A stretch of DNA of 33,474 nucleotides from Brevibacillus invocatus (GTDB lineage: Bacteria > Bacillota > Bacilli > Brevibacillales > Brevibacillaceae). A program made the translations under genes and the position numbers. The notes below the pieces were generated by a model. It worked only from the letters and a program-made list of their open reading frames with translations, did no database searches and was not told where the DNA came from. Location of the stretch: assembly GCF_003710915.1 (NCBI RefSeq), contig NZ_RHHR01000054.1, forward strand, positions 1 to 33,474, written 5' to 3'. Below, piece by piece: positions 1 to 8,241 of the stretch (position 1 is the stretch's first letter; each line of letters opens with the position of its first letter).

Positions 1-28
1 TTATATACTTTCCTATATAGTTAGAAAA

Positions 29-129
29 CTTGGCTACGCCAAGCTTTTGGCGGAGCCTTAGTTGCACTTATACTATCTTCCGCTAATCTTTTTAGCGCTT
101 TAGCGCACTTAAACTTTCCGATAGTATAA
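29..129. repeat. Cluster of nested inverted repeats
   Basis: Several palindromes are packed together. CTTGGC/GCCAAG occupies 29-34 and 38-43. An 11-bp imperfect stem pairs 32-42 with 47-57. CGCTAA/TTAGCG lies at 81-86 and 92-97. An outer 10-bp perfect pair, TTATACTATC at 68-77 and GATAGTATAA at 120-129, encloses the last of these. No gene is visible in 1-157. The arrangement could be a transcription-termination or recombination region, but nothing in the sequence decides which. Confidence 0.6.
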
Positions 130-161
130 AAAAAGACTGAGCGTTAACTCTAACGTCTCAG
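128..161 (-). terminator. Rho-independent terminator of the exporter gene
   Basis: Read on the minus strand, a stem of about 12 bp with one bulge (135-146 with 151-161, loop ACTC) is followed by seven T residues at 134-128. It overlaps the stop codon of the gene ending at 158. Confidence 0.8.
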
Positions 162-1228
162 CCTTTGCTCTTGCTAACAGCCGCTTCTATTTGTTTTTTT
201 CCGGATGAATCGTCCCGGTTCTTGCCCAGCTCATGCTTGATGTACAGGTAGTTCTCGATCTCTCTCAAAAGATAAAATAACGCTGCCCGCGTCTCAAACT
301 CTTCCCTTGTTTGGGGCAATGGCGTTTCCTTGATCTCCTGGCGCATCAATCGCAGCTGATCGAGAAACCGATACGCTGTATTGCCCGGATGGACCGAATC
401 GCTCAGATGGTCGAGAAAATCGGCGATCTGCAAGCCTTGCGGGACTTGCGAATTCAACGTAGAGACAATGGGCATCATGCGTTCCAACAGTTCGAACTGC
501 TTTTCCCGCATGACAAAGTACGAACGGTAATAGTCATCGCCGCGCCCCAGGCGGTTCTCCACGTCACGCGAAGCCAGCTTGATCGCTTGCTCCAACAGGC
601 TAGTCGTCTCAATCAGCTCGCGACCATCCCAGGTGCTCTCCCCGTGACGAAGGTAGTAGCTGAACTCCTTGAGGATTTTGATGAAGTTGTCCTCTACCCG
701 CTGCTGCATCGCCTTCAGTTCTCTTTCCAGGCTCGGCATGTAGAGATTGACCAGGAGAGCGACACCGACACCGATCACCAAAATGGACAGCTCATTCGCA
801 ATAAAGGCAAGATCGGTCCGCTCCTCTGCGTACAGATGCATCAGCACGACCATGCACGTGACAAAGCCTTCCTGAATCTTGACCCGAACAGCCAAAGGCA
901 TAAAGACGAGAATAGTGACCAGCAGCGCCAGCGGTGTAAACCCCAGAACCTTGAACCAGACCACGCCCAGGCCAATTCCCAGAAGGCTGGCCAAAAAGCG
1001 GTTTATCGCCGTCCGAAATGATTGCTTGACTGTCACCTGAATACACAAAATGGTGATGATCCCCGCTGCCGCGTAATACATCAAACCAAGCTGCTGCGCG
1101 ATGAAGATGGAGATGGCAGTCCCAATCGCCGTTTTGATGGTCCGATTTCCGATGCGAAATGAAAAAAAGCTCAGTTTTGTTCCCCTCCACGGATGGGTTC
1201 TATTTCCCCATTCTTTCCTTTTCTCCAC
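158..1228 (-). CDS. Aromatic acid exporter family (ArAE/YqjA-like) membrane protein
   Basis: This 356-residue protein has about six hydrophobic segments in residues 25-165, followed by a soluble, charged, helical region (about 175-340). That is the layout of Firmicute ArAE_1 proteins such as YqjA, which have a membrane half plus an ArAE_1_C cytoplasmic half. The family is related to aromatic-acid efflux pumps, but the substrate here cannot be read from the sequence. The start is uncertain. The longest frame begins with GTG at 1228 and lacks a good ribosome-binding site, whereas a strong GGAGGGG precedes codon 19, a CTG at 1174-1172. The family match is firm; the transport role is inferred. 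Confidence 0.8.
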   Translation of the reverse strand: MEKRKEWGNRTHPWRGTKLSFFSFRIGNRTIKTAIGTAISIFIAQQLGLMYYAAAGIITILCIQVTVKQSFRTAINRFLASLLGIGLGVVWFKVLGFTPLALLVTILVFMPLAVRVKIQEGFVTCMVVLMHLYAEERTDLAFIANELSILVIGVGVALLVNLYMPSLERELKAMQQRVEDNFIKILKEFSYYLRHGESTWDGRELIETTSLLEQAIKLASRDVENRLGRGDDYYRSYFVMREKQFELLERMMPIVSTLNSQVPQGLQIADFLDHLSDSVHPGNTAYRFLDQLRLMRQEIKETPLPQTREEFETRAALFYLLREIENYLYIKHELGKNRDDSSGKKQIEAAVSKSKG

Positions 1229-1276
1229 TGTAACAAAAACGGGAGGGGAACCAAAGAAAAGAGTTTGTTAATTCTC

Positions 1277-3520
1277 TTACTGTTTTTGTTTCTGCAGGTC
1301 CAGTAAAGCTTTGAGCAATTGAGCGATCTCTGCCTTGGTCACTGAACCCTCTGGATCAAATTTGCCTGCTGAACTGCCTGGGATTACAATCCCTTCTGCA
1401 TGCAAAAGCGTCACTGCGGGAATCTGATTTTTCTGCAGATCGCTGTAGGAAGGGACAAAAATCTCCGGCTTGTTCAGAAGGTCTCCATATCCGAGCATAC
1501 GTGCAGCCATGTCAGCCAGCTGAGCACGCGTGATCAGCTTGTCCGGTTCAAAACGCTGCCCTTCCTTGGCAATCACACCATGCTGCAGATTTTTTTGAAT
1601 GACGCCAAAGAGCGGGTGTTTGGCGTCTACATCCGAGAAGCTGAACAATTGTACAGGTTCATCGCTGAATCCGAAATAGCTTCTGCTGCGGAACTCGACG
1701 CGATCCAGCGCACGCGCCATGATCTGGGCAGCCTCACCGCGAGTCAACTCTTTATCAGGCTCCAGCTTTCCGTCTGTCACGGTCATGAAGCCGTAGCGGA
1801 TAGCCAGCTCCAAAGCCTCTTTTTGCGGGTGATCGCCGATATCCTGAGGTCCCTGGCTCTTGCTCTGCTCGGCATAGCTGATCCACTCACCGCTGACGGC
1901 ATCGACTACTCCTGCATCTCCTACGTAGCGATAGACGAGAATCGGCTGCTGCTTTTGCTCAAGGCGGTAGCTGATATAGGGGTCAGGCTGATAATAGGTC
2001 AGCATCATCTTCTTTTGATCCTGCTCTGCTTGTTTTGCTTTTTCCACATCTACGATTTCGTTGGTAGCGGATTGAATCTTCTCATTCTCGTAGTTGTCTG
2101 TACGGATATACTCTACTACTCCGGTTGCTGCAGAGACTTCTACATGAAAAAATGAGTTTTCTACCGGCACACCATTCTTGAGCCAGCCAAAGGAAAGTGA
2201 ATAGGGTTCTCCCTTCTCCAATTGCTCCTGGATGAAGGATTCAGTAGGCTTTTGCGGCTGATAGTAGATTTCACCCAGCCTATCGGCATACAGTGTCTTA
2301 ACCAGCTGGATCGCATTCTTTTCCGCCTGTTCCCAGGAGACAGCCTTTTCGATTTTAGCTCCACCAAATCGCCCCATACGCTGAGATGACTCGTACCCAA
2401 CCAACTCGCCACGATCGCCAATGATAATCTCGAACGTGTTTTGATCCTTATTTTCTCCTTGCAGAGGCGAATATTCAAAATCCCAGCGGCGTCTTTCAAC
2501 CCCATCTGGTCCACTGCTAGCTCCGCTTCCACGGTTTCCATCAGAGCGGTAGCTGCCAGGAAGTTTCTTTACGACTTTATCGGCGATGAGCTGCGCTTCT
2601 TCTTTGGTGATCAGCTTGTCCAGCTGTTGCTTTTGGGAGATGGCAGTACCCAGAGGCTCGATCTTCTCGGCTTTTGCCGCTTTTCCTTGTGCGTTGATCA
2701 AATCCCCAGACATGGCATCTACGAATTGAGGATCTGTTGTGCTGTATTGATAGACCAGCTGATACTGGTATCGATCGTCCAAATAGTTGCCTGTAATGGA
2801 AGATGTGGATTTGTAAACGAGCGATGGTGCAGCCCCTGACATTTTTTCTTCAGCCTCTTCAAGAGAAAGGACTGGCTTGGCATCTGGCAGGGTATCTTCA
2901 TACCAGTTTCGAGAGAATTGAACGACCTCTCCCTTTTCGTCTACAACTACCCGAAAACCGTTCTCCAGGAAAGGAATATCGTTTTCGATACGCGCAAAAT
3001 AATACGGATGATGGACAAAACCTGCAGAATAACTCAGTCCGATCCCGTACTCATTAGCATCCGACAGCTTCTCCCGCTCCTGGTCGCTCGTTACGTCCTC
3101 CAGGAATTTCTTTGCAGCTTCCAACGCCGCCTCTTCGCTGACTTTTTTCGCTGAGGAGACAGACTCGTCTCCATAACGCGAATATTGCAACAGTTTGCCA
3201 GTTATCGCATCGATTGTTACGTAGATCCCGGCATCGCGTTCGCCACTCCAGGATAAATTCCAAGTCGACTCGGAGAGAAAAGCATAACGCTCGGCACCTT
3301 GATAATTGGCTCGCTCCAGCTTGAATTGCGATGGGATCGAGATCAGCTTTTGCACGCGTTGGATGGCCTCTTCCTTGGAAAGCTCTTTGGTCTGCTGTCC
3401 AGCAGCATGTACGGTCGAGGTGACAGCAAAGGGAAGGCCTGGTGTAGAGAAAGCGGGTACCAGCAGGATAGCTGATGTAACCCCTGCCGTAATCATCCAA
3501 GACTTTTTCCGTATATTCAC
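1277..3520 (-). CDS. YcdB/YcdC-domain exported protein with three SLH domains
   Basis: This 747-residue surface protein starts at a GTG with GAGGAG about 10 bases upstream. Residues 1-40 form a signal peptide with a likely cut after VHA. Two long YcdB/YcdC-like (PepSY-related) regions follow, at about 45-280 and 295-555. They contain recurring EAxxxAxxxL helices and phrases such as 'YSRYGDE' and 'VEYIRTDNYE'. The last 185 residues carry three S-layer-homology repeats, each with an 'ExxxLTRGExAxxxxRxL'-type end, at about 565-620, 625-690 and 690-745. SLH repeats bind pyruvylated secondary cell-wall polymer, so the protein is probably anchored on the cell surface. The YcdB part has no established reaction. 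A fragment of a paralogue lies immediately upstream. Confidence 0.85.
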   Translation of the reverse strand: MNIRKKSWMITAGVTSAILLVPAFSTPGLPFAVTSTVHAAGQQTKELSKEEAIQRVQKLISIPSQFKLERANYQGAERYAFLSESTWNLSWSGERDAGIYVTIDAITGKLLQYSRYGDESVSSAKKVSEEAALEAAKKFLEDVTSDQEREKLSDANEYGIGLSYSAGFVHHPYYFARIENDIPFLENGFRVVVDEKGEVVQFSRNWYEDTLPDAKPVLSLEEAEEKMSGAAPSLVYKSTSSITGNYLDDRYQYQLVYQYSTTDPQFVDAMSGDLINAQGKAAKAEKIEPLGTAISQKQQLDKLITKEEAQLIADKVVKKLPGSYRSDGNRGSGASSGPDGVERRRWDFEYSPLQGENKDQNTFEIIIGDRGELVGYESSQRMGRFGGAKIEKAVSWEQAEKNAIQLVKTLYADRLGEIYYQPQKPTESFIQEQLEKGEPYSLSFGWLKNGVPVENSFFHVEVSAATGVVEYIRTDNYENEKIQSATNEIVDVEKAKQAEQDQKKMMLTYYQPDPYISYRLEQKQQPILVYRYVGDAGVVDAVSGEWISYAEQSKSQGPQDIGDHPQKEALELAIRYGFMTVTDGKLEPDKELTRGEAAQIMARALDRVEFRSRSYFGFSDEPVQLFSFSDVDAKHPLFGVIQKNLQHGVIAKEGQRFEPDKLITRAQLADMAARMLGYGDLLNKPEIFVPSYSDLQKNQIPAVTLLHAEGIVIPGSSAGKFDPEGSVTKAEIAQLLKALLDLQKQKQ

Positions 3521-3597
3521 GGAACGATCACTCCTCTCTTGTATCTGTACTCCTATCTACCATAACATTTTTGGTAACAATTACAAAATTTTGATAG

Positions 3598-3810
3598 CTA
3601 TTGATTCTGGTTTCGAAAACCATTGGGAAGCTGAATCATTTTCTTCACCTGACGAGCGATCTTTTCCTGCGTTTGCATCGTGACTCTTTGCTCCGCGGCC
3701 CTCAGCTGCGACATCGAGTCAGGGACTCCAAAGCAAAGAAAAGCCGTAGTCAACAGAACAAACGTCGTCTTGCGGGATCGCCAAACCCCAAATATTTTCT
3801 GTTCTGCCAC
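3598..3810 (-). pseudogene. N-terminal fragment of a YcdB-like secreted protein
   Basis: This 70-residue frame starts at GTG 3810 with a good AAAGGAG 11 bases upstream. It has basic residues, a hydrophobic signal segment at about 16-30, and then a helix, 'KIARQVKKMIQLPNGF', which matches the first mature helix of the neighbouring 747-residue protein ('EAIQRVQKLISIPSQF'). It stops just where the YcdB domain would begin. I read it as a tandem paralogue that lost everything after the first helix, leaving 77 bp before the intact copy. It could still be expressed as a short secreted peptide. Confidence 0.6.
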
Positions 3811-3871
3811 GTCGTCTGCACTCCTTTTGGATTCAAAACTCCCTCCACTATACCATTTTCTTCAAATAAAG

Positions 3872-3906
3872 AAAAAATCTGCTGGCGTACTTTCCGCTGA
3901 CAGATT
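3872..3906 (-). terminator. Probable terminator downstream of hemQ
   Basis: On the minus strand, AATCTG pairs with CAGATT around an imperfect GC-rich inner stem and is followed by six T residues at 3877-3872. It lies 26 bp beyond the hemQ stop codon. Confidence 0.55.
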
Positions 3907-3931
3907 CTCCTTCATTGCACGGTATGACTAT

Positions 3932-4684
3932 TTACACTTCCAGCAAGCTTTCCAGAGACTCGCTGTTCAGTACATTCCCCACGAGGAAGTTGCCAAACTC
4001 GCCGAAGCGCGCGCTCACTTCATCAAAGCGCATTTCATAGACGATGTGCTTGAACTCCAATGGATCATTGGCAAACAGGGTCACGCCCCACTCCCAATCG
4101 TCGAAACCGACGGAACCGCCGATGATCTGTTTTACTTTTCCTGCGTACTTGCGGCCGATCAGTCCATGTGAACGCATCATTTCCTGGCGCTCCTGCATGG
4201 TCAGCATGTACCAGTTGTCTTGCAGATCCCGCTTTTTGTTCATCGGGTAGAAGCAGATGTGCTCCCATTTTGGCAGGATCGGGTAGAGACGATCACGCAC
4301 ATGCGGATTCGCCTTTGGATCTTCACCAGGATTGTTGACGTAGTTGCTCAGCTCGACTACGGACACGTAAGAGTATGGTGCCTCGGTGAAAGCGGCAAAA
4401 CGCGTTTTGTTAAATGCGGTTTTGATAGCATCCAGCTCCTGGAGGGTCGGACGCAGAAACATGAAGACGAGGTCAGCCTTGTGGCCCAAAATGGAATAGA
4501 CAGCTGTACTGCCTTCCTTCTGCTCCTCGTTTGCCTCCCACGTGCGAATCAAGCTATGTAGCTCGTCCAACGCCGCCTTGCGCTCCTGCTCGGATGCGGC
4601 TCTCCATTTTTCCCAGTTGATGGTGCGGAAATTATGATACGTATACCAACCTTCCAATGTAAGCAACGCTTCGTTTGCGCTCAT
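3932..4684 (-). CDS. hemQ: Coproheme decarboxylase HemQ (chlorite dismutase family)
   Basis: This 250-residue protein makes heme b from coproheme III by oxidative decarboxylation of two propionates. This is the last step of the coproporphyrin-dependent heme pathway of Gram-positive bacteria, and it is cytoplasmic. 'CFYPMNKKRD' contains Tyr146, equivalent to the catalytic tyrosine of Firmicute HemQ. 'RSHGLIGRKYAGKV' contains His173, the proximal heme ligand. Length and both halves of the dimeric ferredoxin-like fold are complete. GGGAG lies about 10 bases upstream of the ATG. The gene stands alone, with a terminator downstream, and no other heme gene is in the window. Confidence 0.95.
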   Translation of the reverse strand: MSANEALLTLEGWYTYHNFRTINWEKWRAASEQERKAALDELHSLIRTWEANEEQKEGSTAVYSILGHKADLVFMFLRPTLQELDAIKTAFNKTRFAAFTEAPYSYVSVVELSNYVNNPGEDPKANPHVRDRLYPILPKWEHICFYPMNKKRDLQDNWYMLTMQERQEMMRSHGLIGRKYAGKVKQIIGGSVGFDDWEWGVTLFANDPLEFKHIVYEMRFDEVSARFGEFGNFLVGNVLNSESLESLLEV

Positions 4685-4793
4685 CGAAAATCAGCTCCCT
4701 ATGAAAAATCTGGTTACCAGAAAGCAACATTCCCAGTATAGCATAAGCGATGAGCGGATATTCGGAACAGATTGGTGAACAAGCGCATCTGCC

Positions 4794-5558
4794 TTACTTT
4801 CTGGTCGTCACTGCTCCACCGATGGTCGCAGGCGAAAGCTGGGAAGCTGCCTGCTCATCCACCACGACCGTAACATCCGGGTGACTGCGCAAGAGAGAAG
4901 CTGGCACAGCAGGCGTCACTTCTCCTTCCAGCATGTTTCGTACTGCTTCTGCTTTGGCCACGCCGCTCGCCAGCAACACGATTTTTTTGGCTGACATAAT
5001 CGTCTGTATCCCCATCGAGATGGCTTGTGTTGGCACCTCATCCACTGCTTCAAAATACCTGGCGTTGGCTTCGATGGTGCTCATCGTCAGTTGAACCACG
5101 CGAGTCCTTGTGTCTGGCGCAGAGCCTGGTTCGTTAAATCCGATGTGGCCATTATTGCCGATACCTAACACTTGTATATCAATGCCACCCGCAGCAACGA
5201 TTGACTGCTCGTAACGGGAACATTCCGCTCCCAAATCCTGCACATCGCCACGTGGAATATGGGTTTTTCGCGGATCGATATTGACCTGTCCGAAGAAGTT
5301 TTCCTGCATATACATCCGGTAGCTTTGCGGATGCTCAGAAGAAAGTCCCACATACTCATCCAGGTTAAAGCTGGTCGCCTGCGAGAAGTCCAGTCCTTCC
5401 TCCTGATGCATCCGGATCAGCTCCGCATACATGCCCACCGGCGTACCTCCTGTAGCCAAACCAAGCACCAGATCAGCCTTGCTCCGTACCTCTTGGGCAA
5501 AAAGCTGCGCCGCTACTTTGCTCATCTCCTGATAGCCCTCGACCAACAACACTTTCAT
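4794..5558 (-). CDS. nagB: Glucosamine-6-phosphate deaminase
   Basis: This 254-residue NagB converts glucosamine-6-phosphate to fructose-6-phosphate and ammonia in the cytoplasm, feeding amino sugars into glycolysis. Recognisable parts are the phosphate-binding 'LGLATGGTP' near residue 33, 'SFNLDEYVGL' with the catalytic aspartate, and 'LGIGNNGHIGFNEPG' with the Asp/His/Glu relay region. It lies 15 bp downstream of an RpiR/MurR-family regulator on the same strand, so the two form an operon. No nagA or amino-sugar transporter is in the window, so the source of its substrate is not visible here. Confidence 0.95.
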   Translation of the reverse strand: MKVLLVEGYQEMSKVAAQLFAQEVRSKADLVLGLATGGTPVGMYAELIRMHQEEGLDFSQATSFNLDEYVGLSSEHPQSYRMYMQENFFGQVNIDPRKTHIPRGDVQDLGAECSRYEQSIVAAGGIDIQVLGIGNNGHIGFNEPGSAPDTRTRVVQLTMSTIEANARYFEAVDEVPTQAISMGIQTIMSAKKIVLLASGVAKAEAVRNMLEGEVTPAVPASLLRSHPDVTVVVDEQAASQLSPATIGGAVTTRK

Positions 5559-5573
5559 CCAAACTCACCTCTG

Positions 5574-6419
5574 TCAGTATTTTCGTTCCAATACAGCCTT
5601 GGCTGTCCGTTCCTTGTACAGAATGGCTTTTTCCTTGATGCGCATCGACAATGCAGTGAACATCACATCCAGCACGTGCAGCTGAGCGATTTTCGCTGCC
5701 AGTGATCCTCCCTGTAGCGGTCCTTCCTGTGCCGCCGTCAGCAGGGTCATGTCGGCGACACGTGTAATGGGAGAGCGCTGGTAATGCGTCATGCAGATCG
5801 TGGTGGCTCCTGCCTCCTTGGCAAGCTGCAACGCATCGATCGTATCCTTGGTGCTACCTGACACCGAAAGTCCAATGGCTACATCCTCAGGACCCAATGT
5901 TGCTGCCGCCATAGCCTGCAGATGAGATTCTGTAAAAGCATCTACCCGCAAGCCGAGCCGCAAGCAGACATATTTGGCATCCTGTGCAGTGACAGCTGAA
6001 GTCCCCACCCCGTAAAAATGGATGATCTGTGCGGTTCTCATCAGCTCCACACAGCGCTCCACCAGATCAGTATCCAAAAGCACATGGGTATCTTTTACCG
6101 CCTTTTGATGAGCAGTCGCTACCTTTTGGCTGATTACGTTCATGGAATCGTTCTCCTCCACCTCGCCAAGCAGGTTTTTGACGGGATGTACCAGCTCTTT
6201 GGCCAAGGCAAGCTTGAACTCCTGATATCCGCCAAACCCGATCTTTCGGCAAAATCGAAGCACGGTTGTTTCTCCGACCTCCGCCTTTTCCGCCAGATCG
6301 ATGATGGATGTGTAGATCACTTGTTCCGTCTGAGCCAGTACAAGATGCGCTATCTTTTGTTCCGATTTTGTAAATGAGGGAAACAGGCTTTGGATCTGCA
6401 ACAGGGTGTTCATCTCCAT
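5574..6419 (-). CDS. RpiR/MurR-family transcriptional regulator of nagB
   Basis: This is an N-terminal HTH_6 helix-turn-helix (about residues 1-75, including 'VGETTVLRFCRKIGFGGYQEFK') followed by a SIS sugar-phosphate-binding domain (about 110-250, with 'FYGVGTSAVTAQDAKY' and 'GLSVSGSTKDT'). The frame opens further upstream, but GAGGAG seven bases before the ATG at 6419 sets that start, giving 281 residues. It is co-transcribed with nagB, so it probably senses an amino-sugar phosphate and controls this operon. The effector is inferred. Confidence 0.88.
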   Translation of the reverse strand: MEMNTLLQIQSLFPSFTKSEQKIAHLVLAQTEQVIYTSIIDLAEKAEVGETTVLRFCRKIGFGGYQEFKLALAKELVHPVKNLLGEVEENDSMNVISQKVATAHQKAVKDTHVLLDTDLVERCVELMRTAQIIHFYGVGTSAVTAQDAKYVCLRLGLRVDAFTESHLQAMAAATLGPEDVAIGLSVSGSTKDTIDALQLAKEAGATTICMTHYQRSPITRVADMTLLTAAQEGPLQGGSLAAKIAQLHVLDVMFTALSMRIKEKAILYKERTAKAVLERKY

Positions 6420-6488
6420 AGGAACGCTCCTCACACAATCAGACGGCTTCATCAGCAAAGATGAAACCGTCTGGATTCAACTCCCGTC

Positions 6489-6521
6489 ATTATACACCAA
6501 AAAGGAGAAATACTCCTTTTT
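6489..6521 (-). promoter_or_regulatory. Promoter -10 and adjoining inverted repeat upstream of rpiR-nagB
   Basis: On the minus strand, TATAAT (6494-6489) is the likely -10 of the rpiR-nagB operon. Just upstream, AAAAAGGAG/CTCCTTTTT (6499-6507 and 6513-6521, 5-base spacer) is a perfect inverted repeat placed where a regulator would block or assist polymerase. I see no clear -35. The same palindrome type recurs at 14151-14174, so it could instead be a small terminator. Confidence 0.45.
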
Positions 6522-6554
6522 TATTTTTTAAAATGGAGTTCATTTTCAAAAACT

Positions 6555-6597
6555 CAAAAAAGCGACTGCTCCCCGGTTTCATCCCGAAAAGCAGTCG
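6555..6597 (-). terminator. Terminator after the SDR fragment
   Basis: CGACTGCT/AGCAGTCG (6563-6570 with 6590-6597) forms a stem that, on the minus strand, is followed by six T residues. It is the original terminator of the now-truncated SDR gene. Confidence 0.75.
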
Positions 6598-6618
6598 TGG
6601 TAAAGCAACACTATTGGT

Positions 6619-6951
6619 TTAAGCCTTGGAGGATTGACCCAACGCATCAAGCATGACTTGATCCATCTCGTTGAACAGATGAAAGCCTCCATCCACCACG
6701 ACAGAGATACCTGTCACAAAACTGGTTTCGGGTTGCACCAGCATGGACACGACCTTGGCAATATCCTCAGGGTCGCCGATTCGTTTTAATGGAGTAGCTT
6801 CTGCAAGCCGATCCTCTGCCATTCCCAGGATACCCTGTGTGAGTGCAGAACGGATGATCCCCGGTTTAATGGCATTTACCGTGATCTGATAGCCAGCCAG
6901 TTCTTTCGCCGCTGCTTCAGTCAAACCGACGATAGCATATTTGGCGATTGT
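6619..6951 (-). pseudogene. C-terminal half of a short-chain dehydrogenase/reductase
   Basis: About 110 residues match the end of a classical SDR. They run from the catalytic lysine of the YxxxK motif ('IAKYAIVGLTEAAAKEL') through 'ITVNAIKPG', 'KRIGDPEDIAKVVSMLV' and 'VTGISVVVDGGF'. The Rossmann nucleotide-binding half and the catalytic tyrosine are missing. The reading frame continues upstream only by chance, through a BTAD fragment read in another frame. The fragment cannot be an active oxidoreductase. The junction lies close to 6950. Confidence 0.8.
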
Positions 6952-7111
6952 TTGGCAGCGGAATACCCAGTTCGTCCTCCAAATGCCTTTTCCCCCGGGC
7001 ATAGACACGTCTCGCTTTGACAACGAGCTTTTCTTCCAGCAGACGCGCCGCATATTCCTGATAGATATGCTCGCAATACGGGTCTTCCTCCAGGATCTTA
7101 TCGTAGTACTT
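6950..7111 (-). pseudogene. BTAD (SARP-type regulator) domain fragment
   Basis: About 54 residues resemble the tetratricopeptide-like bacterial transcriptional activator domain: 'ILEEDPYCEHIYQEYAARLL', then a helix ending 'ARGKRHLEDELGIPLP', close to the usual 'YxxxxxxLxxELGIxP' end. No DNA-binding part and no own start are present. The fragment is wedged without gaps between the SDR remnant (ending near 6950) and the cupin remnant (starting near 7107), so it is a relic of rearrangement. Confidence 0.6.
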
Positions 7112-7544
7112 TGTCAATCCCGATTGGATTCCGTGGACGCACTGGCTCATGCCTGGAACTTATTTCAAGCTGCTGTTCTGTGACTTGGTCTCGGGGAATT
7201 TTACCCTGCTGCTCAAAGTAGATCCGAACATAAAAGCTGCGATCCACTGGCATCTTCATAACACGGAAGCGTACATCATCGAAGGTGGGTTCTATTATGA
7301 GGATGGCGATGACAAGGGCTATGCCGGATATTATACCTGTGAGTCCGCAGGGGCCATCCATGAGCCCTTCACTGCACCGGAGGGTGTCACGATGCTTGCC
7401 ATCTCACACGGCCCTATTGGCGGCTACACAGACGACGGCCAGCTTGCCCTCATGGCAGATGCCCGCTTGCATTATCTGATGGCACGCGAAAACGGTGCAG
7501 TCGAATTTACGACCTTAGTCGACTACACGCACGGTTCCCTCTAA
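7107..7544 (+). pseudogene. 5'-truncated cupin (dihydroxyacetophenone dioxygenase-like)
   Basis: The readable protein begins without a start codon as 'NPDWIPWTHWLMPGTYFK' and continues through 'HWHLHNTEAYIIEGGFYY' (cupin motif 1 with two His and a Glu) and 'AGAIHEPFTAPEG' (motif 2 His) to a normal stop. This resembles the ChrR/2,4'-dihydroxyacetophenone dioxygenase group of mononuclear iron cupins, which act on diketones or aromatic ketones. An in-frame TAG at 7104 marks the truncation. An ATG at 7149 could still give a 131-residue product that keeps all the metal-ligand candidates, so residual function is possible. A strong terminator follows. Confidence 0.6.
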
Positions 7545-7559
7545 ATCTAGTCATGCTTG

Positions 7560-7593
7560 CGACCTTCTCCCTCTGGTGGAAGGTCGTTTTTTT
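7560..7593 (+). terminator. Rho-independent terminator after the cupin remnant
   Basis: An 8-bp stem, CGACCTTC/GAAGGTCG (7560-7567 and 7579-7586), is followed by seven T residues. Confidence 0.85.
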
Positions 7594-7665
7594 GCACAAA
7601 AAAGCCCTCTCCCACCATACTACCCATGAGAGAAAGCCCTTTTTCTTGTGCTGCACGATGATGAA

Positions 7666-8019
7666 CTATGCGAAAATTCGATAGCCGAGCAGAATGACCA
7701 GCACCAATACCACAAGCGCCCCGATAAAAAAGCCGATACTCGGTTGCTTTCTGGATGCCCTTCCCATCGACATTTCCATCAAACCAAATGCCACGATCGC
7801 GAGAATCGCCTTCACATAGTAGTAGAAATCGCTTGCATGATACGAGAAGAGCAGACCCGCACCCGATAACAAAACAATGACGATCATCAATCTTAAGAGC
7901 ATATGTACGATTTTGCCTGCTTTAGCTTTTCCCACTCGGTACAAAATGTAGCCAATGATCAGCAGGACAAAGGCTACTTCCCAACCGCCAACATGTGATT
8001 CCTTTAACATGTTGTACAT
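7666..8019 (-). CDS. yisL: YisL/UPF0344 (DUF1516) small membrane protein
   Basis: This is a protein of about 117 residues with four hydrophobic helices and the family phrases 'AGKIVHMLLRL' and 'AIVAFGLMEM'. It lies in the cytoplasmic membrane and the function of the family is unknown. The frame opens with a TTG at 8031 that touches the GGAG; the ATG at 8019, 12 bases after the GGAG, is the better start. It is monocistronic here. Confidence 0.85.
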   Translation of the reverse strand: MYNMLKESHVGGWEVAFVLLIIGYILYRVGKAKAGKIVHMLLRLMIVIVLLSGAGLLFSYHASDFYYYVKAILAIVAFGLMEMSMGRASRKQPSIGFFIGALVVLVLVILLGYRIFA

Positions 8020-8241
8020 GATCCGTTTCAACTCCTACATTCAAAATGGTTTATCCCTATCATTATAGCAGAAGGGAGTATGAAATCCATTCGGGCGACA
8101 CTTGTCAGTTTTGTGACTCGATAAAAGAGATGCGCTGATCATTAGCCATACCACACACACCATTATCCGAATATTACTATAACCACTCGGTTACTGGGTT
8201 TTTATCTAGAGTGACAATTTCACTTCTGGGAGGAAACAAAC

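Noticed and set aside
7862..7875. CCCGATAA as another XerC-type arm (also at 28191)
   Set aside because: Both lie inside conserved genes (yisL and the DeoR regulator) and lack TTATGTAA at the 6-bp distance.
8180..8193. TAACC-ACTC-GGTTA as a TetR-type operator before the chemoreceptor remnant
   Set aside because: The arms are only 5 bp, no TetR gene is nearby and the target gene is broken; too weak to call.
8211..8241. GTG at 8211 as the chemoreceptor start
   Set aside because: The ribosome-binding site GGGAGG lies after it; GTG 8242 with a repaired A run gives the normal N-terminus.
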